Source of the DNA: CAZNSX01 sp964575845
Lineage (GTDB): Bacteria; UBA8248; CAZNSX01
Length of the DNA stretch: 64,000 nt
Direction of reading: 5' to 3'
NCBI GenBank assembly: GCA_964575845.1
Contig: CAZNSX010000006.1
Location: 62,001-126,000 of the forward strand
Below the pieces are notes generated by a model. That model did not search any database. It worked only from the letters and a program-made list of their open reading frames with translations, and was not told the DNA's origin. The position numbers and the translations under genes are program-made. Positions 35,890 to 44,642 of this stretch are shown here, in pieces. Numbering within the stretch: the first letter of the stretch is position 1; each line of letters begins with the position of its first letter.

Positions 35890-36663
35890 TTAAGCCGTTT
35901 CTTCGGCCTCGTCGAGGCCCAACATGTCGGACATCGTCAATTCGTACTCGCCAAATTTGCTTTCGCGCTTGGTCTTGAGCGTCCTCGGTCTCGGGAGCTC
36001 GATGTCAATAGTCCCGCGGATCTTTCCCGGCCTGGGCGTCATCGCGATAACCCGGTCAGAGAGAAATATTGCCTCCGCGATGTGATGGGTGATGAATAGT
36101 ACGGTTTTTCTCCTTTTCTCCCAGATGCGCATCAGTTCCAAGTTGAGCTTGTCCCGATTGAGCGCGTCGAGGGCGGCGAATGGCTCGTCCATCAGAAGAA
36201 TCGGCGGGTCGGATAGGAGAGACCTGCAAAGGGAGACTCTCTGCTTCATCCCGCCGGAGAGCTCATGCGGGTAATTTTCCTCGAAGCCCTTTAAACCGCA
36301 CAGGTTCAGCAGCTCGAGGGATTTTTTGTAATAATCTCTTCGGTCCAATCCGTGTATCTCCGCCGGAAGCATCACGTTGCTTATGACATTCCGCCATGGC
36401 AGCAGGTTAGGGGTCTGAAAAACGAGGCCGACATCCGAGCGCGTCCCCTTCACCTCCTCCCCGCGCACGAACACTTGACCGTCCGTCTTGGGAATCAGTC
36501 CCGCGATGATCCTAAGGATCGTGCTCTTTCCGCAACCGCTCGGACCGACGACTGTGACAAATTCTCCCTCTGAGACATGGAACGTAATATCTTCCACGGC
36601 GGTAATCGATGCCTTCCTCGTTTCGAATTCTTTTTGAACATTTTTCAATTCGATTATCGCCAT
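35890..36663 (-). CDS. NitT/TauT-type ABC transporter ATP-binding protein
   Basis: 257 residues, single ABC domain of the SsuB/TauB group. Walker A GPSGCGKS, Q-loop GLVFQTPNLLPW, signature LSGGMKQRVSL, Walker B LLMDEPFAALD and switch His in FITHHIAEA. Energises import together with the permease at 40501-41274 and the binding protein at 34782-35807. It is the last gene of a five-gene minus-strand operon that begins with the permease. Start codon is ATG with AGGAG upstream. Confidence 0.92.
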   Translation of the reverse strand: MAIIELKNVQKEFETRKASITAVEDITFHVSEGEFVTVVGPSGCGKSTILRIIAGLIPKTDGQVFVRGEEVKGTRSDVGLVFQTPNLLPWRNVISNVMLPAEIHGLDRRDYYKKSLELLNLCGLKGFEENYPHELSGGMKQRVSLCRSLLSDPPILLMDEPFAALDALNRDKLNLELMRIWEKRRKTVLFITHHIAEAIFLSDRVIAMTPRPGKIRGTIDIELPRPRTLKTKRESKFGEYELTMSDMLGLDEAEETA

Positions 36664-36716
36664 GAGGGGAAATTTCTCCTCTTAGGCTTTCCATCCCGGA
36701 GGATTGAGCGGAACTA

Positions 36717-37976
36717 CTACAATTTGGAATAATCCCTTTCGGTCGCCACCTCCATGATAATGGCATCATCCATGCATACCACTTTGCAGAGGCCACACCC
36801 CTCGCATTTCTCGCGCTCGATTTCAAGTTTGAAGTGGGAGCCATCTGTCCTCACGGCATCGAAAGCCGCATCGCTGCACGCTATGTAGCAGCGCATGCAG
36901 AGAGTGCATTTATCTTCGTCAATTCTGGCAACAGTGGGAATCCTTTCTACAACGGTGTTTGCGGTCGCCTTGAGATGGGGAAGAGATATGCCCCGAAAAT
37001 CTGATAGCTTCTCATACCCCTTTCGCTCCATGAAACTCGTCAACCCGTTATAGAGTTTCTTGCCGATGGGAAAACCATGCCACATAACGGCTGTGCAGAG
37101 CTGCACCGCTGAGGCACCGACCATCATGTATTCGACGGCGCTTTTCCAATCCGAGATCCCTCCGATCCCGCAGATCGGAATGTCCACATCTGAAGCGAGC
37201 TCTGCGACGACCCGTAATCCGACGGGCTTGATCACGGGACCGGTTATCCCGGACATGTAGCTATTGCCTTTGAGGTCGCAGGACTCGGGAATACCGGTTT
37301 CGACGTCTATTCCGATAATACCCCTCAGGCTGTTGATCGCTGATATGGAATCAGCGCCCGCTCGCTTGCACGTTTCAGCGGCCGCAACGGTATCGGTAAC
37401 GTGAGATGAAAGTTTCGCCATTATCGGAATTGAGGTTTCGCTCCTGCTCGCCTCGACGCACTCGCCCAGGATCGCCAGGTCGCGGCCGGCCTTCCATCCC
37501 CCCATGGTGAAGGGCGTCGGGCAACCGAGGTTAAGCTCCAGTCCATCGACACCCGTATCCTCCACCCCCTTCGCGAGCTCTCGCCACTCATCCAGGGAGG
37601 ACCTTCCCAGCACGTTGCCGATAACGGCCAGGCCCGCTTCGTGGGCTGCCTTCACATTCTCCCGCACCTTCTTCATATTTTCCTTGGTAAACGCCGTGAA
37701 ACCGGGTCCCCTGTTCTGCATCGCAATTTGCCGGTACTCATCGGTCGTCCAAAGATGCGGATAGGTGCGCCAGCCCCTCCGCCCCAGGACCTGTGGGAAT
37801 TCGCCTTTCTTGCACTCGGGATGAATCGTTTTTGTTATAACCCCTCCCCAGTGATTTTTCACAAGTTTTTCAATGGACAACTCAATGATATCGCCTTCTC
37901 CTGTATGCTGGCCGGAGGCCACCAGAAAAGGGGTGTTCATCTTGATCCCCATGAATTCAACCGAGACATCGACCAT
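36717..37976 (-). CDS. PreA-like dihydroorotate/dihydropyrimidine dehydrogenase with 2[4Fe-4S] domain
   Basis: About 419 residues from the ATG at 37976, which has AGGAG 9 bases upstream; an open frame continues to 38051 over the upstream gene. The N-terminal part is an FMN TIM barrel of the dihydroorotate-dehydrogenase class (NTPFLVASGQHTG, GLELNLGCPTPF with the active-site Cys, ISAINSL, CGIGGISDW). The C-terminus holds two CX2CX2CX3C clusters (CTLCMRCYIAC, CEGCGLCKVVC). PreA pairs with the FAD subunit PreT to reduce uracil and thymine; no PreT is seen here, so the electron source and substrate are open. Confidence 0.82.
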   Translation of the reverse strand: MVDVSVEFMGIKMNTPFLVASGQHTGEGDIIELSIEKLVKNHWGGVITKTIHPECKKGEFPQVLGRRGWRTYPHLWTTDEYRQIAMQNRGPGFTAFTKENMKKVRENVKAAHEAGLAVIGNVLGRSSLDEWRELAKGVEDTGVDGLELNLGCPTPFTMGGWKAGRDLAILGECVEASRSETSIPIMAKLSSHVTDTVAAAETCKRAGADSISAINSLRGIIGIDVETGIPESCDLKGNSYMSGITGPVIKPVGLRVVAELASDVDIPICGIGGISDWKSAVEYMMVGASAVQLCTAVMWHGFPIGKKLYNGLTSFMERKGYEKLSDFRGISLPHLKATANTVVERIPTVARIDEDKCTLCMRCYIACSDAAFDAVRTDGSHFKLEIEREKCEGCGLCKVVCMDDAIIMEVATERDYSKL

Positions 37977-37995
37977 TTGGTTCATCTCCTCTTTC

Positions 37996-39015
37996 TTATC
38001 CGCCTCGCCTCTTGGATAACTTTTCTCCAACCCTATTGCGGAGGATGCCAATTCCCTCTATTTCCAATTCTACCATATCCCCCGGTTTGACCCATCTATC
38101 GAGCTCGAGCCCGCATCCATCTCCGACGCACCCAGAGCCAAAGAAGTCACCTATCTGCAGCGTCTGGCTCTTCGATGTATGCTCGACCAAATCCTCGAAC
38201 GAATGATACATATCACTCGTATTCCCCTCAGACCAAACCTCTCCGTTTATCCTCGCAATCATTTTGAGGTTTTTGGAGTCAGCTATTTCGTCGGGTGTAA
38301 CAAGACAGGGGCCCATGATCTTACTATGGTCGAAATCCTTCCCTTTTGCCGGTCCGACGGCGAATATAATTTCTCTTGCCTGTTGGTCCCTGGCCGATAC
38401 ATCATTGAAAATCGTATACCCGGCTATGTAATCGAGCGCCTTTTGCTTGGGGATATCTTTCCCTCTTCTGCCAATGTAAATGCCAACCTCGAGCTCGTAA
38501 TCGAGCTTTTCTGAGTATTCCGGCCATATTATTTCCTCTTCGTGCCCTATGGTAGCCGAGTGGTTCAGTTTAAAATACATCGGGAATTCGTACCATTCCC
38601 TTGGAAAGGCTCTTCCCTGCTTTTCAAAAGAATGTTTGGCGTGGGTCTCGAAGGTGAAAAAATCGCGTATTGAATTTGGCCTCGGAAAGGGAGCTAAATA
38701 TTTAATTTCATTTTCGTTATAAATGACCTTCTCTTCGTTCGGCCCTTTTATATCCCCCTCCTGTTCCAATTCGTTAGTGACGAACTCAATCGTTTTCCTG
38801 GCGACCGACATCGAGGCAGGAGCTCCATCGAAAAAGCCAACCATATCCGGTGGAATCAGAAGGGAGGCATTTTGATACGGTTTCGGGATACGTTCGACTT
38901 TATAGAGGAATGCAGCATAAGCCATATTTAAGTCAACGACCTGTTCCCGGAGGAGGCAACCTATCCTTTCAAATTTTCCGAGCGGGGTTCCCACCAAAAA
39001 TGATATTAGCTTCAT
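37996..39015 (-). CDS. fumarylacetoacetate hydrolase (FAH) family protein
   Basis: 339 residues. The C-terminal two thirds carry the FAH metal-binding fold: YELEVGIYIGRRGKDIP, IFNDVSARDQQ, KGKDFDHSKIMGPCLVT, and GSGCVGDGCGLELDRW near the end. Family members hydrolyse or decarboxylate beta-diketo or 2-oxo acids with Mg2+. Position between the PreA-like and amidohydrolase genes suggests it acts on a ring-opened product. SD AAAGGAAAA before the ATG. The stop at 37996 is 20 bases before the PreA-like start. Exact substrate is unknown. Confidence 0.85.
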   Translation of the reverse strand: MKLISFLVGTPLGKFERIGCLLREQVVDLNMAYAAFLYKVERIPKPYQNASLLIPPDMVGFFDGAPASMSVARKTIEFVTNELEQEGDIKGPNEEKVIYNENEIKYLAPFPRPNSIRDFFTFETHAKHSFEKQGRAFPREWYEFPMYFKLNHSATIGHEEEIIWPEYSEKLDYELEVGIYIGRRGKDIPKQKALDYIAGYTIFNDVSARDQQAREIIFAVGPAKGKDFDHSKIMGPCLVTPDEIADSKNLKMIARINGEVWSEGNTSDMYHSFEDLVEHTSKSQTLQIGDFFGSGCVGDGCGLELDRWVKPGDMVELEIEGIGILRNRVGEKLSKRRGG

Positions 39016-39093
39016 TAGTTTTCCTTTCTTGTGCCGGAGATGAGGTTTTTAGAAAACGCGATCGGTTCGAAACTCATAAGGAAAACATGGAAG

Positions 39094-40461
39094 TCATCCT
39101 ATTTTTCTGAACAAATATCTGGCTCTGCGGTCTCTGTCGATTACTTTCCCATCAGCGTATACTATTTCGCCACCGGCAATTGTCATAATCGGCCAACCCT
39201 TTGCCGAATATCCCTCATAGGGCGTATAATCGGAGTTTGAATGCAAAATGTCAGCACTAACTTTTACTTTCTTATTTATATCGACAATTACGATGTCCGC
39301 GTCGGCTCCTATATCTATTGCCCCCTTCTGTGGAAATATCCCTAAAATTCTTGCTGGATTGTAAGAGCAAATTCGGGGAATATCCTCAATTCTTATACGT
39401 CCTTTATTGACCCCTTCGGAGAGAAGGACTGGGAGAGTCATTGTTATCCCCGGCATCCCTGGCTTCGCGGTCCAAAGGTCATCTCCCTTTGAGGCAAGCG
39501 TCCAGGGGGTGTGGTCGGAGCCCATGAAATCAATGATTCCCTTTCGGATTGCTCTCCACAACTCGTCGATATCTTCTTGTTCCCTCAGGGGGGGATTGAC
39601 TTTACCGATAACATTCTTCCTCGGTCTGATATTTTTTGTCAAAAGGAGATAATGGGGGCAGGTTTCCGCAAAAACACGACTACCGAGAGATTTCGCATTT
39701 GCAATTATCCCAACCGCCCTGCCGACGCTCAGATGGGCGATACATAGGGGGGTGTTTGCTCGCTCGGCGAGGAAAATGGCCCTATTGATGCCTTCCTCCT
39801 CACATATTTTCGGCCTCGAATCACTCCATGCGGCGACATCCTGTCTTCCGGAATTTTCAAACTTTCCCCGTAGGTTCTGAATTATTTCAATGTTTTCTGC
39901 ATGGACGAGCGCCAGGCACCCCCCCAGCTCTGCAACTCTTTGAAATCCTTCATAAAGCTGGCCATCATCCACACCTTGGATGACACCCGTCTCCGCTCCT
40001 CTATACGTCATGAAGAACTTGAAGGATGTTATCCCGAAATCATTTACGCACCTCGGGATATCCTTGATGTGAGCTTCATTCATTATTATAGCATGAAATG
40101 CCATATCGACGAGACTATTATTTTCCAGATCCCTAACGCGCTCCTCTATTAAGTTCGAGTAGGATTCCTTCTCCATCAAATAGTAGAAAAACGTTGTTAC
40201 ACCCCCGGTTACAGCTGCCCTGCTCTCGGACCTGCAATCTTCGCCAAAGCCCTGCGAAGAGTGCTTGCCCAGATGAACATGCGTATCGATTAGGCCGGGG
40301 AGGACATAATTACTCTTTATATCAACTACTTCTTTGGCGTCATGATTCCCCCCCTCTCTCATGAGGCCAACAATTTTGCCCCTATTAATTAAAATATCGC
40401 ATTCGATGATACCCTCTGGTCTCACTACGCTGCAATTATTTAATAGAAGATCGTAGGTCAT
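39094..40461 (-). CDS. dihydropyrimidinase/hydantoinase-family amidohydrolase
   Basis: About 455 residues from ATG 40461; a TTG-initiated frame extends seven codons. Cyclic amidohydrolase: metal motif DTHVHLG, carbamylated lysine in SFKFFMTYRG, further ligands in VHAENIE, CIAHLSVGRA and FMGSDHTPW, all intact. Such enzymes open cyclic amides such as dihydrouracil, hydantoin or allantoin in the cytoplasm. It lies 18-40 bases downstream of the permease gene and upstream of the FAH and PreA-like genes, so import, reduction and ring opening are encoded together. The exact substrate cannot be told. Confidence 0.88.
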   Translation of the reverse strand: MTYDLLLNNCSVVRPEGIIECDILINRGKIVGLMREGGNHDAKEVVDIKSNYVLPGLIDTHVHLGKHSSQGFGEDCRSESRAAVTGGVTTFFYYLMEKESYSNLIEERVRDLENNSLVDMAFHAIIMNEAHIKDIPRCVNDFGITSFKFFMTYRGAETGVIQGVDDGQLYEGFQRVAELGGCLALVHAENIEIIQNLRGKFENSGRQDVAAWSDSRPKICEEEGINRAIFLAERANTPLCIAHLSVGRAVGIIANAKSLGSRVFAETCPHYLLLTKNIRPRKNVIGKVNPPLREQEDIDELWRAIRKGIIDFMGSDHTPWTLASKGDDLWTAKPGMPGITMTLPVLLSEGVNKGRIRIEDIPRICSYNPARILGIFPQKGAIDIGADADIVIVDINKKVKVSADILHSNSDYTPYEGYSAKGWPIMTIAGGEIVYADGKVIDRDRRARYLFRKIG

Positions 40462-40500
40462 TTTGGCCACCCGTGGGAACAAAGGTTTTTACTAATTTTC

Positions 40501-41274
40501 TTATAAACCCCGCCACCATACAATCTTTTTTTCTATCATGACAATTATCCCGAATAGACCCACCGAAAGCAGGGTCACGACGAGCAGGGTTGCGAAGGTC
40601 AAGGGAGTATTCAAGGAACTGCCTGCGGCCAGAATAAGATTTCCAAGGCCAACGTTTGCTCCGACGAATTCGCCTACGATAGCACCGATGACGGCGAGGG
40701 GAAGTGAGATCTTGAAACCATCAAATATAAATGGGAGTGAATGTGGCACTCTGATTTTAGTGAAGACCTGGCGCTCGCTTGAGGACAGCGAGCGAAGCAG
40801 TTCTATTAAATTCGGGTCTACATCTGAAAGACCGGATATAGTGCTGACTATTATCGGAAAAAAAGCTATAAGGAAAGACATCACAACTTTTGAGATAAGA
40901 CCGTAGCCGAACCAGATGATCAGAAGGGGGGCAATAGCAACCTTTGGCACGGATTGGAATCCAATTATCAGTGGATACAGGCCGTTTCTGAGAAACCTTG
41001 AATAAACAATGGCTGTGCCGAGCAAGATACCGGTTGCAACCCCCAGCAAAAAACCGCCTATGGTCTCGTAAAGGGTGAATTTGGCATTTATCAGTAGAAG
41101 CGAGTGATATTTAATCAGGGCCGAAAATATCTCGGAGGGTGGAGGTAAGATATAACCTGGGATTTGAGATATATATACTCCGACCTCCCATGATACAATC
41201 AAGACCGCGAGGAACATCACGGCGGTTCCTGCTTTGTCTAGACTTTTCAAAGTTGAGATTAGCTGCTTAATCAT
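40501..41274 (-). CDS. NitT/TauT-type ABC transporter permease
   Basis: 257 residues, six predicted membrane segments (for example AVMFLAVLIVSWEVGVYIS, LLGVATGILLGTAIVY, LAVIGAIVGEFVGANVG). The EAA loop region reads ELLRSLSSSERQVFTKIRVP, as in SsuC/TauC proteins. First gene of the minus-strand operon that ends with the ATPase. The SD is weak (CAAGAA). The proposed five-gene set is permease, amidohydrolase, FAH, PreA-like, ATPase. Confidence 0.9.
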   Translation of the reverse strand: MIKQLISTLKSLDKAGTAVMFLAVLIVSWEVGVYISQIPGYILPPPSEIFSALIKYHSLLLINAKFTLYETIGGFLLGVATGILLGTAIVYSRFLRNGLYPLIIGFQSVPKVAIAPLLIIWFGYGLISKVVMSFLIAFFPIIVSTISGLSDVDPNLIELLRSLSSSERQVFTKIRVPHSLPFIFDGFKISLPLAVIGAIVGEFVGANVGLGNLILAAGSSLNTPLTFATLLVVTLLSVGLFGIIVMIEKKIVWWRGL

Positions 41275-41835
41275 TTCTTGAGGGATTTCTTGTCTATTGT
41301 CCCGGGAAGAGGTCTGTCTGCAATCAATGGGGGCCCATGAACCGCATTCGAACGAACCCGATTACAGCTTTCGTGATGACCGAGAATTTCCTGACGGTCC
41401 TCTGTGGTTCAATCGAGACCGATGTCGGTGCTGGCGCAAATGAGAACAGCAAAGCCGAATGCGCGCTTATTGAGTGATAATAAATCCGATGGAACATGTT
41501 GTCAACAAAAAACGCCGGTAATATCCCACTTTTGTGCGGAAGGGGTATCTGGGCAAAAAGAAAAAGCGTGCTCTTCCCTGCCGAGATAAGAGCCAACGAA
41601 GAGGAGGAGCATATGCATTCAGCCGGGACTGCCCTATGAGGACAGGGACTTGGGCCTGGATTTCAAGAGATGGGGGGTTGGAGGAGGAGCTTCCCCTGGT
41701 GCAGACGGGATTTCTTGAGGCTGTGGAGGCCGAGGGCCACCGCGTGCACCGTCTTAATGTTGAAGGAAAACCGTCTAGGCCAGCTCAAATATAAGTTAAA
41801 ATACCTTAAGCTCTACCGCTATCTGGAGGTTGACC
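41275..41835. other. intergenic region with two tiny overlapping frames
   Basis: Upstream of the permease operon and of the DUF362 gene. GAGGAGGAG at about 41601-41609 precedes a 9-codon frame (ATG 41613, stop 41637-41639). Its stop overlaps, as ATGA, a 52-codon frame 41636-41794 (RTGTWAWISRDGGLEEELP, and FLEAVEAEGHRVHRLNVEG). The second frame looks protein-like but I recognise no family. It could be a remnant or a small coupled gene. No other feature is seen. Confidence 0.35.
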
Positions 41836-42879
41836 ATGCAGGACCCCGTTGAGCGCTTCAGGTCTGTTCTTGATAGAGAGCAGGCGGGGCCATTTCTTGC
41901 CATGACAAAGGATGAGGGGCCCTTTGCTGAGGCTCGTGCCCCCCGCCTTGAAGGGCCGCGCTATAGAAGAGAGGGGAAGAGCCTTGCGGCCCTTGTGCGA
42001 GGGGGGAGCCGGGGTGAAGCGATAAAGGAAGGGCTCGCGGCTCTTGGGGGTCTGGAAAAAGCTTTTGAGGGAAGGGAAGGGGGGAAGGTCCTCCTTAAGC
42101 CCAATTTCAATTCTTCTGACCCCTTTCCGGCCTCGACTCATCCTGAGCATATTGAAGCCACAATCGGTGAGCTTAAAGCTCTGGGGGTCACCGAGATCGC
42201 GCTTGGGGAGCTCGGAGGCGTGCTCTCGCTCCCCACCCGTGGGCTCATGGAGCGTCTGGGGATGGAGGGGTTCTGCGAGGAAAGGGGCGTTGAGCTCCTC
42301 TACTTCGATGAGGCCTCCTTTGCCCGTTTCGGGGTGCCCCGGGCGGAGAACTGGGGGGGTGAGCTCATAGCGCTGGAGCTCCTCAATGAGGGATGGAATG
42401 TTCTCTCCCTTCCCGTCCTAAAATCCCACGGGAACGGAGGCCGCTTCAGCCTGAGCCTCAAGAACTCCTTTGGCTTCGTCCACCCGAGGGACCGTATAAG
42501 GGCCCACTTTGACCCCAAGATGGAGGCCATGCTGGCTGAGCCCAACCTCCTCTATGAGCCCGTCTTCATCATCCTTGATGCCACCAAATGTTTCATAAGC
42601 GGCGGCCCCTATGTGGGCGAGGTGCGCGAGCCCCGCTGCATGGTCCTTGGGGATGACCGGGTGGCCGTTGATGCAGTGGGTGTGGCTCTTCTGAGGGTGA
42701 TGGGCTCTGAGCTCTCTCTTGAGAGGCTCCCTTGGCGGCACGGTCAGATAAGGCGGGCCGTCGAGCTCGGCCTGGGAGCGAGGGGCCCCGAGGAGCTTGA
42801 GTTCATAACTCTCGATACCACGGGAAGCTCTGATTTCGAAGAGATGGTCAAGGCTGTGGAGGCTCACCTCGCAGCATAA
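41836..42879 (+). CDS. DUF362-domain protein
   Basis: 347 residues from the ATG at 41836, which has GGAGG 7 bases upstream. Blocks VLLKPNFNSSDPFPASTHPE, LPVLKSHGNGGRFSLSLKNS and MVLGDDRVAVDAVGVALLR match DUF362, a family found in iron-sulfur-rich anaerobes and archaea, often fused to ferredoxin domains. No cysteine cluster is present here. Function unknown. Followed by a short spacer and the coiled-coil gene. Confidence 0.82.
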   Translation: MQDPVERFRSVLDREQAGPFLAMTKDEGPFAEARAPRLEGPRYRREGKSLAALVRGGSRGEAIKEGLAALGGLEKAFEGREGGKVLLKPNFNSSDPFPASTHPEHIEATIGELKALGVTEIALGELGGVLSLPTRGLMERLGMEGFCEERGVELLYFDEASFARFGVPRAENWGGELIALELLNEGWNVLSLPVLKSHGNGGRFSLSLKNSFGFVHPRDRIRAHFDPKMEAMLAEPNLLYEPVFIILDATKCFISGGPYVGEVREPRCMVLGDDRVAVDAVGVALLRVMGSELSLERLPWRHGQIRRAVELGLGARGPEELEFITLDTTGSSDFEEMVKAVEAHLAA

Positions 42880-42901
42880 GGGGGGCCTTCCCTTAGGGGA
42901 G

Positions 42902-42930
42902 TTGACAAGTTTTCTCCTTTGCTATATAAA
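42902..42930 (+). promoter_or_regulatory. near-consensus sigma-70 promoter
   Basis: TTGACA (42902-42907), 17-base spacer, TATAAA (42925-42930). Transcription would begin near 42937, only about two bases before the SD AGGAGG (42939-42944) of the GTG-started gene at 42955, so the leader is very short. It may also feed tRNA-Ala. Confidence 0.7.
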
Positions 42931-42954
42931 ACCTTTTTAGGAGGTGTTTTTTCA

Positions 42955-43377
42955 GTGAAAGAGAAGACTGTGAAGCAAATCTGGCCCAAGGCCAGGGACA
43001 AGACTAAGCAGGCCTACAGTGCCTCGGATGCTGCGCTTCGGCGCTCCTATCACATCTGGAAGTCCAGGAGCGAGCTTTTCAGCCTCAGGCGGAAGCGAAA
43101 CCAGAAGCTCAAGGAGTTGGGCGAGCAGGCGTTCAAGCTCTTGTCCGGGGGGCAGCTCGACCCGGGAGAGCTAGCGGGCTTCAAGGAGGCCATAGTCGAA
43201 CTTGAGAGGCAAATCCGCGATAAGGAGGCCGCCATAGCACAAAAGCGCGGGCGGTCTGGACCGGCCGAGACAGGCGGGGAGCCCTCCTCTCCTGTAGCGG
43301 AGCCTGGAATGCCCGAGGAGGTCAAGGCTTCTCCTGAAAGGCCCCCTAAGGCGAAGGGCGAGGAGTCCGCGGCCTGA
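42955..43377 (+). CDS. small coiled-coil protein of unknown function
   Basis: 140 residues from GTG 42955, set by the SD AGGAGG ten bases upstream; a frame extends 12 codons further without conservation. Highly charged and helical: KARDKTKQAYSASDAALRRS, LFSLRRKRNQKLKELGEQAF, FKEAIVELERQIRDKEAAI, then a Pro/Glu/Ser-rich tail. No membrane segment. The combination recalls small histone-like or cell-envelope helical proteins, but no family is recognised. Located between DUF362 and tRNA-Ala. Confidence 0.65.
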   Translation: MKEKTVKQIWPKARDKTKQAYSASDAALRRSYHIWKSRSELFSLRRKRNQKLKELGEQAFKLLSGGQLDPGELAGFKEAIVELERQIRDKEAAIAQKRGRSGPAETGGEPSSPVAEPGMPEEVKASPERPPKAKGEESAA

Positions 43378-43433
43378 TTTAGGGAGGTTCTCAGAAGAGC
43401 GGAAGGGAGCAATTCTTTACAGGAACACCGGGT

Positions 43434-43509
43434 GGGGCTGTAGCTCAGTTGGGAGAGCGCATGACTGGCAGTCATGAGGTCAGGGGTTCGACTCCCCTCA
43501 GCTCCACCA
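43434..43509 (+). tRNA. tRNA-Ala (GGC)
   Basis: Cloverleaf complete: acceptor GGGGCTG/CAGCTCC, D-arm GCTCAGTTGGGAGAGC, anticodon arm CATGA-CTGGCAG-TCATG with anticodon GGC, T-arm AGGGGTTCGACTCCCCT, encoded CCA. A degenerate sequence with the same anticodon- and T-arm pattern is found at 60362-60411. Confidence 0.96.
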
Positions 43510-43517
43510 ATAAATTC

Positions 43518-43550
43518 AAGGGGGTGCGGCTGGGGCCGTGCCCTTTTTTA
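43518..43550 (+). terminator. terminator after tRNA-Ala
   Basis: AAGGG...CGGC paired with GCCG...CCCTT (small internal bulge), followed by TTTTTT. Eight bases downstream of the tRNA. Confidence 0.6.
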
Positions 43551-44642
43551 TTTGGGCTGCTACCATTTTGCAACGAAGAGAATCCAGCGGACGTACCTGA
43601 AGGCGCGTTGCCGCCACTGATTGGCCCCCCCGCCATTAGTCCGAAAATGTCCGTTGTGACGCGCGCAGATAGCCGTCAATGACGGCTGATTAATAATCTG
43701 TTTCAAAAGCTTAAGGTTGGTGTTTCCAGCGCGCTGACCAGCGTTTCTTGTTACTCATACTCGCCTTGAATTGGTAAATGGTTTCGCGATCTATCTTTCT
43801 AAAAGAAAAAGAGCCAAAAGAACGGAAAGGGATAAAACCGGAGGAGGCGCTCGTGGCTTTCAGCTGTAGCTTCACGAATGTTGGGTCGATGGGCCTTATA
43901 CCACGAGGAGGTCTTCAGCCAGAGAGCTTCTTTGGAAGCTCTGAACTTGCTTAAGGCTCTTAGCTTATTGCTGCACCGGCAAGGTTTGCTCTTTTCGGAT
44001 TGTATATATCCGGTGCTGCATCCTGGTTTGGTTGTGAATTTTGGGTGGTGTGTGAAACTGTCATCTTTTTCGATACTCTTAATGGCAAAGATTCTTATTG
44101 ACAAGAAGAACACCTCGTAGTAAAAGGTGAGACAATTGAGCGGGGGTTCGGGGCAGATTATTCGGAGGAGCGAGGGGGCTCTCCGCTTAAAGTCCGGACA
44201 AGGCCACGCCATCAGAGGTCATGAGCCTGAAAGCTAACGGATCTTCGGCTGTCCTGTTCGACTGCTGAGCTTTCCTAACCAAGACAATTCTGAGACAGCC
44301 GAGCTTTCACAGGCGACAGCGTGAGAGTCGCAGGTGGTGGGTCGGTTTTCTTATTTCAGCCAACTATACTGGACTGAGCGAACCCGTCCGCCCCGCGGGA
44401 GTAATTCCCGTCGATACCAAGCTGCGCGCTCCCCTCTCCTCGCCGCTCCATTGATTTTGGCTATAGGGGAAATCGCGAATTACATGAAGTACTGTATGAA
44501 AGAGCGCTTTGGCGGGGCTTGTGCGCAGCTGTTGAGAGAGATTCTCTTGCAGGAGAAATTCTTGGGCTAAACTGGCTCATCGATATATTATTCGTGAACC
44601 CAGATTCTTATTTTTAAATAATCGCGTAAAAGGAGGACATGC
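43551..44642. other. gene-free region of about 1.1 kb
   Basis: No open frame here has protein-like features or known motifs. One 17-base palindrome lies at 43671-43687. GCTGAGCTTTC near 44266 and GCCGAGCTTTC near 44297 are short near-repeats. No IS ends, no tRNA. It may hold decayed genes no longer recognisable. Confidence 0.5.
43671..43687. repeat. 17-bp palindrome
   Basis: AGCCGTCA-A-TGACGGCT, arms of 8 bp around one central base. Too tight for an RNA hairpin loop, so a protein-binding site or chance palindrome. Confidence 0.4.

Noticed and set aside
36645..36663. GAGGAGAAATTTCCCCTC inverted repeat before the ABC ATPase start
   Set aside because: The hairpin would mask the SD, but arms are imperfect and the gene is inside an operon; too weak to call a regulatory structure.
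43799..44212. Minus-strand 137-codon frame in a gene-free region
   Set aside because: No SD, Phe/Trp-rich ends, no family signature; not reported as a gene.
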